A stretch of 64,000 nucleotides of DNA from Verrucomicrobia subdivision 3 bacterium UBA693. Lineage in GTDB: Bacteria; Verrucomicrobiota; Verrucomicrobiia; Limisphaerales; UBA8199. Under the pieces are notes generated by a model. That model was not told where the DNA came from, made no database searches, and saw only the letters and a list, made by a program, of their open reading frames with translations. The first letter of the stretch is position 1; the number at the start of each line of letters is the position of its first letter. Both the position numbers and the translations under genes were made by a program. Location of the stretch: NCBI GenBank assembly GCA_002298785.1, contig DBMR01000071.1, positions 107,324-171,323 of the forward strand. The letters are read 5' to 3'. This document shows positions 34,990 to 43,600 of this stretch, in pieces.

Positions 34990-35820
34990 TTACTGACCGC
35001 CGCCGGAACCGCTGGACCCGCCAGTCGGCGACACGAAATAGATCGTGGTGTCGGGCGACACATGGATGGGCACGCCGGTGTCACGGACGGTGACTTGGAC
35101 GCCATTGACGGTGTTCTCGAGGCGGATGATTTCAGATTGGGGCAGTGCGCTGATGACGTCGACCGCCGGATCATAGCTTTGACCCGCGCTGATCACCTTG
35201 GTGCGAACCACGCCGTCCTTGCCCACGATGGCCAGCACGACCTGGCCGTCGAGCACGGAGAGCACGCCAGCGGTGCTGATCTCAAAGGTGGTGCCGCGGA
35301 TGCCGGCCACGCCGTTGGGAAGCTTCACTTCATACTTCGAGGCCGCGTTCATCTTCTTAACGCTGCCGAAGATCTTGCCCGCCTTGAGGTCCAACTGGGT
35401 GTCGGTCACGAGCTCAGCACCAGTCTGCATCGAGGAGAGTTTATCCACGCCCAGCAGCGTGTTCTCATACAACCGCACCACGTTCTGCTCGGCGGTCGGC
35501 TTGTAGGCGCCACCAGAACCGCCACCGGCACTGCCGCGAGGTCCAGTATACAACGCCGGAATCGGAGCATTCTCGGAATCAGTCAACAGCAGGTCGACAA
35601 AGGAGCCTTTTTCAACGCCGGTTTGGATGACGCTGCCAGGCTTAACGATCATGTTCGCCTTCAAGGGCTCCCATGAACCACCACCGACAGCATAGCGTGC
35701 GGATCCTTTAACGCGAATGACCTTGGCCACACCCTGGCTTTGTGCCTGGGCGACGCTCACTAGTGCCAAAGCTAACCCGCATGCGATTAAAGTGCGAAAG
35801 GCGACTCGGATGTTTTTCAT
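34990..35820 (-). CDS. Exported FecR-domain protein
   Basis: This 276-residue protein has a signal peptide (residues 1-26, ending SVAQAQ), then a FecR domain. The domain includes WEPLKANMIVKPGSVIQTG, FVDLLLTDS, the VRLYENTLLGVDKLS strand and the hallmark YEVKLPNGVAGIRGTTFEIS. A Gly/Ser-rich C-terminus follows. Free-standing periplasmic FecR proteins are thought to sense envelope conditions. It is followed by a CHASE2 cyclase and preceded by an O-antigen-ligase-like gene. GGAG lies five bases before the ATG and a good promoter lies upstream. Confidence 0.88.
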   Translation of the reverse strand: MKNIRVAFRTLIACGLALALVSVAQAQSQGVAKVIRVKGSARYAVGGGSWEPLKANMIVKPGSVIQTGVEKGSFVDLLLTDSENAPIPALYTGPRGSAGGGSGGAYKPTAEQNVVRLYENTLLGVDKLSSMQTGAELVTDTQLDLKAGKIFGSVKKMNAASKYEVKLPNGVAGIRGTTFEISTAGVLSVLDGQVVLAIVGKDGVVRTKVISAGQSYDPAVDVISALPQSEIIRLENTVNGVQVTVRDTGVPIHVSPDTTIYFVSPTGGSSGSGGGQ

Positions 35821-35857
35821 AGTTACTCCTGCTCAATCTATTACGGTTCTGAAACTC

Positions 35858-35885
35858 ATTCTAAATACAGATGGGGCATTGTCAA
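35858..35885 (-). promoter_or_regulatory. Sigma70-type promoter for the FecR gene
   Basis: On the minus strand TTGACA (35885-35880) and TAGAAT (35863-35858) are separated by 16 bases; the -35 is perfect and the -10 has five of six consensus bases. Transcription would start near 35851, about 30 bases before the ATG. An A/T-rich block upstream (35889-35923) resembles an UP element. This is the clearest promoter in the window. Confidence 0.75.
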
Positions 35886-35962
35886 ATGAATACACGATTT
35901 TTTTCAAAATATTTTTTACCCCAAATACACCTCAGTTTTATGCAGCCCAACTGGTTGTGGAA

Positions 35963-37873
35963 TCAAGGAGAAACTGCTGTTGCTTTGCCTCCGGGCGCAG
36001 CCACTCCGTTGGTCGCAGCCTCCAATAATCGAGCCTCGCATATCTTCAAGTAATTAATGGCCAGCGCATTATGATCCAGGCGCAGCGCCCGCTCGAGCCA
36101 GGGCCGCGCCGCGGCATACTCACCCAATTGCACATAGCGAATGCCAATCTGCGCCATCGTGTAATTCCCATTGGGATCCAACTCTTCCGCCCGCAAGAAG
36201 TAAGGATCCGCCTCCGCGCGGCGATCCAGCCAATCCAGGCACGCGCCGTAGCGCAAGTACTGGTAGCCGTCCCACGGGTTGAGCCTAATTCCCAAATGGA
36301 AAAATCCTAATGCTTCCTGCGCCAACTCGCGGTAATTCCGGCCGCCTTCGGCGCTTTGCATGCGCAGCCCCTCACCAATGGCGTAGGTGGTCTCGAAGTT
36401 GCGCGGCTCGACCGCGTACGCGTTCTTGAGCAACGCCACCTGCTCGGGCGAGTAAAGTGAAGCCCGTTCGGCTTGTCGCAGCCATCCATTTTCGCGGTAC
36501 TTCCGCCAACCCTCCGCCCCCAGCCACACCGCGCCGGCCACCAGCACTACGCTGCCCAAAATCCGCAAAACCCAACCTACTCGCACCCAGTAACTTTCCG
36601 TGGCGAAACGGGTGAACGCGGACAACAGTGCCATCAGGGTGACCGCCAGAACGGCATTCGCCGGAATGTGCCAGTTGAAATCGATGAAGGAATGCAGGAG
36701 CAGGCTCGTGAGCCCGATCGAGGCGCCGAGTACAAAAGAGAATTTGGTGCTGCTTTTCTTGTCGCCCAGTTGGGTGGAAGACCCTCTCACGTAAGGCCAA
36801 CTGCGATACAAGGTAAAAGCCAGCAACCCCCAGGCGGTCGTGACCAACCCGAACCCGACCAAGCCCCAGTCGGCCAGGGTGTTGAGGTAATCGTTATGCA
36901 CCCGGTCCGGACGTCGTTGCACCAGGATGGGTCGGTAGGTGCGGAACCGGTAATCGTAATGCGCGGGGCCGGCACCCCACCAGGGGTTCTCCCGCCAGAC
37001 CTGCACCGCGGGCTGCCAGAGCGAAAACCGCATGTCGTCATCCACGTTCCCGGTGTGGCTGGATGTTATCTGTCTTAGACGGAGCTGCGTGGCGGGACTT
37101 TCATAAACGAAAAGGGCCGCGCCGCTGAAAGCGATGGTCACCACCAGGATCACTGGCAACCGGTATTGGCGGTAGAACATCAGCGCGAAACACAGCAGCA
37201 ACAATCCAAATGCCGTCGCCACCCACGCTCCTCGGGATACCGTCACACCCAGCCCGCTAAAAATGACAAGTCCGGCGTAGCCGGCGAGAATGCGCGTCAG
37301 CGGCTTGAACCGCGCCAGCAGGGCGGTGGTCAAAGCCAGGGGGAGGAGCATTTCCAGAAAGCCGCCGAGATGATTGGGATTCACGTAGGTGCCCGTGCCC
37401 CGGTTCTTGTATGGCTTGAAGAGGTGCCACACTCGATCGGATCCGGAAAGGAACTGATACACCGCGTAACCGGCAATGACCATACCCAACCCTAACAGCG
37501 TGAAGGTGACGATTTGAACGGATTCGCGCCGGTGCAGGTTGTTGAGCACGGCGAAAAACAGGAAGGTATAGACCAACACCTTCGCGAGTTCCTGCCGCGC
37601 CACATACTCGATGTCGGCGGTGCAGTAGCGCCCGATCGCGTAGGCGGCGAAGGCCAGCACCGCCCAGCAGATCGGGGGAAACAGCAGCCGGGGAGAGGGG
37701 TGAATCCAGAGGCGCAATCCCCAAAGGGCCATCACCCCGAGGGTCAGGCCCTGGATGATGAGAAATGGCACGGTGCCAACACCCCCAAACGCCAGCGGAC
37801 CGGCCACCAAAATGGCCAGCACGAGGCCGAGGATTCCCCGCTCGCAAAGGTTGTCCCAGTCGCGCCGGCTCAT
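35963..37873 (-). CDS. O-antigen ligase family (Wzy_C) membrane protein with C-terminal TPR
   Basis: This 636-residue protein starts at ATG 37873 (MSRRDWDNLCERGILG). About eleven membrane helices cover residues 10-460. The Wzy/WaaL-type loop is recognisable (WWGAGPAHYDYRFRTY and HNDYLNTLADWG), with NPNHLGGFLEMLLPLAL and VSRGAWVAT earlier. Residues about 480-620 form TPR-like repeats. It probably polymerises or ligates a surface polysaccharide. It lies between leuC and fecR on the same strand. The 140-base gap to fecR carries that gene's own promoter. Confidence 0.85.
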   Translation of the reverse strand: MSRRDWDNLCERGILGLVLAILVAGPLAFGGVGTVPFLIIQGLTLGVMALWGLRLWIHPSPRLLFPPICWAVLAFAAYAIGRYCTADIEYVARQELAKVLVYTFLFFAVLNNLHRRESVQIVTFTLLGLGMVIAGYAVYQFLSGSDRVWHLFKPYKNRGTGTYVNPNHLGGFLEMLLPLALTTALLARFKPLTRILAGYAGLVIFSGLGVTVSRGAWVATAFGLLLLCFALMFYRQYRLPVILVVTIAFSGAALFVYESPATQLRLRQITSSHTGNVDDDMRFSLWQPAVQVWRENPWWGAGPAHYDYRFRTYRPILVQRRPDRVHNDYLNTLADWGLVGFGLVTTAWGLLAFTLYRSWPYVRGSSTQLGDKKSSTKFSFVLGASIGLTSLLLHSFIDFNWHIPANAVLAVTLMALLSAFTRFATESYWVRVGWVLRILGSVVLVAGAVWLGAEGWRKYRENGWLRQAERASLYSPEQVALLKNAYAVEPRNFETTYAIGEGLRMQSAEGGRNYRELAQEALGFFHLGIRLNPWDGYQYLRYGACLDWLDRRAEADPYFLRAEELDPNGNYTMAQIGIRYVQLGEYAAARPWLERALRLDHNALAINYLKICEARLLEAATNGVAAPGGKATAVSP

Positions 37874-37936
37874 GGCCGGCACCCTGGAAAAACCAAGCCG
37901 CACCAGGCGGCCGTTGGGCACGGTTTCTTCACCGTA

Positions 37937-39310
37937 TCATGCCGGTAAGTGTTCGCGCGGGTCGGTAATTTTGCCCGTGAGGGCGCTGGCGGCGACCGTC
38001 GCGGGGGACGCCAGGAAGACCTGGGATTCCTTATGACCCATGCGCCCCGGAAAATTCCGGTTGGTGGCACTGATGCATTTCAACGGCGCATTCATGCGCC
38101 CAAAGGTATCCACCGGGCCGCCCAGGCAAGCGGCGCAACCGGCGTTTTCCGTCATTTGCACTCCGGCATCCTGCAGGATGTTCCAGATGGACTTGTCGCC
38201 CCACAACACGCTTTGGAGGTCATGCACAATCTCCGGTGTGGCCGGGACCCCAAAGGTATCAATGACGACCCGCTTGCCTTTCAGCACCCGGGCGAACTCG
38301 ACAAAATCGCTGGTTTTCCCGCCGGTGCAGGAACCGATGTAGGCTCGGTCCACCTTGATGCCGCCCAATTCCCGCGCAAGTTTGCGCTGCCCGGGATCGG
38401 GATGGCAGGCCACTGTCGGTTCCAACTTCGAAAGGTCAACCGTGGTTTCGTAAACGAACTTTTCGTCGTGGTCCCGTTCGACCGGTTCGTAATCGGCACG
38501 CGTGCCGTTGAGCTTGCATCGATAATCCACGAAAGCCTTGGTCTGCGCGTCGAACTCGAACATCGCATTCTTGCCACCTGCCTCGATCGCCATGTTGGCA
38601 ATGGTCATGCGGTCGTCGATGCTCAAGGCGGTGGCGCCAGGTCCGTCAAATTGCAGCGACCGGTAGGTGGCACCATCAAAGCCGATTTCGCCTATGCAGT
38701 GCAGCACAATGTCCTTGGCCATAACCCCTGGCTGCAAGGCGCCTTCGAGCCGGAAATGCATCGTTTCGGGCACTTTCAACAGCAACTTGCCCGTGCCCAT
38801 GACAAAACCCGCGTCGGTGTTGCCGATCCCGGTGGCGAATTGGTTGAACGCCCCGGCCATGCAGGTGTGAGAGTCCGTGCCGAACAGGATTTCACCCGGA
38901 CGCGTGTGCCCCTTTTGCGGCAGGGCGGTATGGCAGACCCCGGCATAGCGCGACCCGTATTGCCGCTTCAACATGCCTTTCTGCGCATCAAACACCCATT
39001 TTCCAGACGGATCATCGATCACATCGTAGAAATAGGTAATCCCCTGCTCCTTCACGAACTCGCGCAGGATGTCGACGTTGCGATTGGACTTGGAATCGGA
39101 GGTAAAAATGTAGTGGTCCGGGATAATGACGACGCGATTGCGGTCCCAGACTTTGGCGCTGGCTCCAAATTCCCGTTTAAACACGCCAATAGTGCCCGGT
39201 CCGCAAACATCATGGGTCATCAGCACATCCGCTTTCACCCATACATTATCGCCCGCCTGCACCCGCGCCTTGCCGGCCGCGCGGGCCAAAATCTTTTCGG
39301 TCAACGTCAT
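37937..39310 (-). CDS. leuC: Aconitase-superfamily large subunit, 3-isopropylmalate dehydratase (LeuC) type
   Basis: This 457-residue protein has the conserved 4Fe-4S cysteines in GSCTGG and the closely spaced AGCAACLGGP. It also has GTDSHTCMAGAFNQFATGIGNTD and a C-terminal NRNFPGRMGHKESQVFLASPATVAASAL. The length and pattern fit LeuC, the isomerase step of leucine synthesis; homoaconitase-like activity is an alternative. The small subunit (LeuD) is not next to it in this window, which lowers certainty about the pathway. Confidence 0.8.
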   Translation of the reverse strand: MTLTEKILARAAGKARVQAGDNVWVKADVLMTHDVCGPGTIGVFKREFGASAKVWDRNRVVIIPDHYIFTSDSKSNRNVDILREFVKEQGITYFYDVIDDPSGKWVFDAQKGMLKRQYGSRYAGVCHTALPQKGHTRPGEILFGTDSHTCMAGAFNQFATGIGNTDAGFVMGTGKLLLKVPETMHFRLEGALQPGVMAKDIVLHCIGEIGFDGATYRSLQFDGPGATALSIDDRMTIANMAIEAGGKNAMFEFDAQTKAFVDYRCKLNGTRADYEPVERDHDEKFVYETTVDLSKLEPTVACHPDPGQRKLARELGGIKVDRAYIGSCTGGKTSDFVEFARVLKGKRVVIDTFGVPATPEIVHDLQSVLWGDKSIWNILQDAGVQMTENAGCAACLGGPVDTFGRMNAPLKCISATNRNFPGRMGHKESQVFLASPATVAASALTGKITDPREHLPA

Positions 39311-39741
39311 ACTCCCACAACTTAACCAACGGCGCTGGCGAATTCAACAGTCGTTAAAGGCGAGCAGCGGTCAATTCGTTAATACCCATTGCCAATGAAG
39401 GGTGTCGGTTGGCTTTACAGCCTTAGCAGTGATCCTCCAAGCGTGTTAACCTAGTGCGGTTAAATCGATTAGGCAAAGGCCCCAAACCAACTCAACACCC
39501 AGCGTCGGTGGACCTTACAATTATTCGCTTAGATTTATCCTTCATATTCCCTCAATAAGTCGAATTTCTATTTTATAAGTTACTCTATTTTAATAGCATA
39601 ACATCCTGGGATATGATCTCAAGCTGAGCTTGGCAAGCGACGTGCTACTTTCTCCGCTAATACACGTTTTAGCACGGCAGGCGCGCGCTTGGCCGATTTG
39701 AGCGAAACGTACACAACAATGGCATCACGAATGGCAAATCC
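39311..39741. other. AT-rich intergenic region upstream of the sorted fibro-slime gene
   Basis: No gene is seen in 431 bases. AT content is much higher than elsewhere, especially 39530-39605. A short inverted repeat TTAACC/GGTTAA (39446-39451 and 39458-39463) may be an operator. No good -35/-10 pair was found, although several A/T-rich -10-like hexamers occur near 39575-39600. Confidence 0.45.
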
Positions 39742-40530
39742 ATGAAGAAAACACTCACAATCGCGGCGCTACTGGCGGCCAACGGCGCCATGAGCCTGTG
39801 CCTGGCGGGCACGATCCAGCTCACAGGAACGGTTCGCGACTTTCACTACAACAACACATCGACCCCACCCTTGACGGGGCACCCTGATTTCGAAAACGCC
39901 ATCGCGGGTGAGACCGGAATTGTAAAAAGTCAACTCGGCCTCGATGGGCTGCCGGTATACGCCAAGGATGGTTTGCCGAGCGCCACCACCCACGGAAAAA
40001 CGTATTTCGATATGTGGTATCGCAATACCCCCGGCTATAACTTGAGCACCTCTTATTCCATCGTGTTGAACGAGACTGGTCCGGGGACGGGCATCTATTC
40101 ATATCAGAACAGCGCCTTCTTCCCCATTGATAATCAATTGGGCGGAAACCAGGGGAATCCATCCCACAATTATGCTTTCACCTACCAGATTCATACCGAC
40201 TTCACTTACCAACCCGGTCAGGTATTCGATTTCACCGGAGATGATGACGTCTGGGTGTTTATCAACAAGTCGCTGGTCATCGACTTGGGAGGCGTACACG
40301 GCGCTCAGAATGGGTCCGTGAACCTCGACGCTCTCGGGCTAACGCCGAACAACAATTACGACTTTGACTTCTTTTTCGCTGAACGCCACACCACGGAGAG
40401 CAACTTAAAAATTACCACCAGCATTAAGCTGCAGTCTAACGTCCCCGAGGCTGGAAGCACTCTGGCCTACCTGGCGCTGTCCGCTCTGGGCCTTTTCGGG
40501 CTTCGTTGCTTCAAGACGGTGACCAGCTAG
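39742..40530 (+). CDS. Fibro-slime domain protein with VPxxG-CTERM sorting tail
   Basis: This 262-residue exported protein has a signal peptide (residues 1-23) and a fibro-slime/PA14-like domain. The domain shows TVRDFHYNN early, then FDMWYRNTPGYN, FDFTGDDDVWVFINKSLVID, LGGVHGAQNGSVNLD and YDFDFFFAERHTTESNLKITT. The C-terminus has VPEAGSTLAYLALSALGLFG followed by a basic end, matching the VPDSG variant of PEP-CTERM sorting signals used with exosortases. It is probably a surface or extracellular-matrix protein. Upstream DNA is unusually AT-rich. Confidence 0.85.
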   Translation: MKKTLTIAALLAANGAMSLCLAGTIQLTGTVRDFHYNNTSTPPLTGHPDFENAIAGETGIVKSQLGLDGLPVYAKDGLPSATTHGKTYFDMWYRNTPGYNLSTSYSIVLNETGPGTGIYSYQNSAFFPIDNQLGGNQGNPSHNYAFTYQIHTDFTYQPGQVFDFTGDDDVWVFINKSLVIDLGGVHGAQNGSVNLDALGLTPNNNYDFDFFFAERHTTESNLKITTSIKLQSNVPEAGSTLAYLALSALGLFGLRCFKTVTS

Positions 40531-40558
40531 CAGCAAGCAGCTTCACGCTCGTCAGTTT

Positions 40559-40591
40559 TTGCCGCTTCCTGCCCTGTGCGGGATGCGGCAA
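40559..40591. terminator. Hairpin between convergent genes
   Basis: TTGCCGC (40559-40565) pairs with GCGGCAA (40585-40591); inner CCTGC/GCGGG bases extend the stem. On the plus strand it is followed by CTTCTTTG. It fills the 75-base gap between two convergent genes and may stop transcription of the sorted protein gene. Confidence 0.5.
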
Positions 40592-40605
40592 CTTCTTTGT
40601 ATGGT

Positions 40606-43600
40606 TTATTGAGCGGCGGCGAGCATCGTCTCGGCCGGATGCTGTCGAAATTCGGCCAGCGTGACTTGGCCCCCATCGATTTTTCGCAGGAGCGCTCGCT
40701 GCGCCGCGTAGTCCTGGTTGGCCACACCCGCTTTGCTCTGCAGCATGCGCCATGCCTTGCGCCGCTCCACGGCAAACAAGACCATCTGGCGTGAGACGGC
40801 GTAATACTTCATTTTCCCGTTCACCTCGGCCCGGATGTAAACCCCGAAATTCGGCACCGCCGACCGGTGCGCGGCGTCAAAAACACGCCGGTTCACTACA
40901 TCGTCCTGGGTGATCAACGCCAGCATCACGTCGAGAGGCGTCAGTGCCTGAGCCTCCTCTTCCCGAATCGACTTCAGATGCTTGCGGAATCGGCCTTCGG
41001 TAAGCGCCCAATGCGCCACCGTGTAATTGTACTCCTCGCCGGTGGTTTTGAATTTGGCGCGCCACCAATCCCGGTTTCCGCTCGGGTTGCCCTTGAGATC
41101 AAAGGCTTCCTGCGAAGTTTCACCGTTGCGCGGCTGATACACAAACTCGGGCATGCCGCGCGAATCCCGTACCAATTTAGCCTGGTCCGCAGACATGTTG
41201 TCGCCGACCCCGTGCTCCGGTTGGCAGGTGGTGTAACACTGGAAGAACGCCGTGCCACGGTATTCCAACCCGTCCAGCATCGCTTTGTAGAGTCGGGCCG
41301 CGTTGGCCATGGAAACCTGGGCAACGAACGGCGAGCCATGCCCGCTGGTGAGCGCTTCGGCCACATTCTTCTTTTCAATCAGCTTGCCCTGCGACGCCGA
41401 GCCAAACTGGTTCATGTCGTAACCGCCCAGCATGGTGGACGAATCCGAGTTCTGCCCGCCAGTGTTCGAGTATACCTGGGTGTCGAGCATCAGGATTTTG
41501 ACGTTCGGCCGGTTTTGCAACACGACCTTCGACACGTTCTGGAATCCGATGTCGCCCAGCGCCCCGTCACCGCCCACCACCCAGACCTTGGGCAGTTCGC
41601 GGATTTCCAGGTCGGTCATGCGGGCGTCATCGAGATGAGTCAGCGTGAAATATTCCTCCTCCGTCATCACCGCCGACTCGCGCCCAAGCAAGGCGTCGGC
41701 CAATCGTTCCGGCACCACGGAACGGCGGGCGTGGTGCAACAAAAGCGATTCGCCCAGCAGCCAACTAATGGTGGCGCCATCCTGAAACAATGAGTTCATC
41801 CAGGGATAAGGATGCGGATTGGATGGTGGCGTGGAGCCGTAAACCGTGTTGCAGCCGGTGCTGGCCCCCATGAACATCACACTCATGCCATTCGACTGCC
41901 GGCCGTCAATCGCCTGAAGTTCCGCATGGTTGAAGGCATCCTGCCGGAGGACCGCGGCGATCCCATTGACAATTTCATCGTCGGAGATGGCCCCATGCTT
42001 CTCAAGGCGTCGGCGGGTGTCCGCTTCGTTTTCGCCGCCCAAGCCCATTATCGTATGGGCCACTGCCCGTCTGAATAATTCGTAACCGGTGGCATCCCGC
42101 CCCCGCAAATCGTTCAGACGAGCTAGGCCTTCGACCGCCAACTTGTCCGCTTTGGCCTTCAACCGCGCCGCCTTCTTGTGGTACAGCGGCCGCATGTAGG
42201 CTTCCGTCACCGAGGCCAGGGCACGCAGTACGCTCTTTTCACCGCACCCCGCGCAGGCGCCGTCGCCGGAGACCAGGGCCTCGTAATTCCGTCGCACCAT
42301 CAGGTGGTTCCGCAGCGCCGCCTCTCGGGAATCCTGGGGCGCACCGTCCTGGTAAAGCCCCAGAAACTTCTGCGGCGTGTCAGGCAGCAGGCGGGAAAAG
42401 ATCTGTCCGGTGGTCAGCCGGGCGTTTAGTTCCTCCGTCTCCACTTCCATCCGCAACGCGTTGTGATCTCCGCAAACCTGCACGCATTCGCCGCACCCTT
42501 TGCACAAATCGGAGACAAAAATCGAAAACAAACCACCCTGACCCGGGCTCTTCTTTTCCGGGCTGCGGAAGATCGCCGCCACGTTGCAGTAGGCCATTGG
42601 CAGGACGTCGATGATCGCCTGAAATTCCGCGCGCGCCCGCGCGCTCACCGTCGGCAGCGCCTCGAGTTCCTGCCGCACCAACTCCTTGAATGGAGTCTCC
42701 CGCTTGGCTTCCACTCCTGCGTTCATGGCGGCGCGCACCCGCGCTTCGAGGCCCTTCAGTTCCGCCCGGAGCTGGTCGCGGTCCGCCGGGTCGGAGATGT
42801 AATAGTTCACCGCCGTCTTCAAAATCTGGCTGAGATCCTGCGCCGTGTTCGGGAGCGCGGTGTCCGGGCAGGCGGTGATGCACTCCATGCATTGCGTGCA
42901 GTTCTCCGCGATGAATACCGGCGTCTCACGCCGCGCGACATACTTTGACTGCGTCGCCCCGGTGCCCGCTCCCATAATCCCGACGGACGCCAGCGCTCCC
43001 GCCGGCTGGTGATAACCGAGGCCAGAGCGAAATTCGCCGTCGAATTTTGCCAACGTTTGCAGCGCGTACCGGGGAGTTTGTGCCGCCGGCGTCGAGAGTC
43101 CGTGACCACAGGCGCTGCCACAACCCGCCGTCGGCAGCATCGCCGGCGCCCCTTGCGGCAGCACCGGAGGATTCCGCATGCTCGAATGATCCGCTTCGTC
43201 GATGGCCCCATAACGGATCTCCTGGACCCGGGAAAAACCCTGCTCCATCACCTGCATATTGGAGACCACCACGGCTTCGCCAAATCGCCCGAACTTCTTC
43301 TCGTACTGTTTGCGTACCGTTCCCAGAAAGACTTCCTCGGAAATCCCGTTCTGATCGAGAAATGGCGACACGCGAAAGAAGGCACCCAGAAAGGCATTGC
43401 CCTGCATGCGCAACTGCAGGTCGGGCCGCTCCGTCGCTTTGCGGGCGATATCAAACCCGGGGAGGATATAGACCCGGATGTTAAAATCGCGGATGAATTT
43501 GCGGTGCCGCGCGGGGATGCGCTGCCAGGCCACCTCGGGAGTTTCGGCGGATTCCCAGACGAGACAGCCGCCCTTGTTAATCCCTTCCAGGGGATTGGTA

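Noticed and set aside
37949..39325. 458-codon plus-strand frame opposite leuC
   Set aside because: Antisense shadow of the LeuC frame with no protein-like pattern; LeuC motifs are complete on the other strand.
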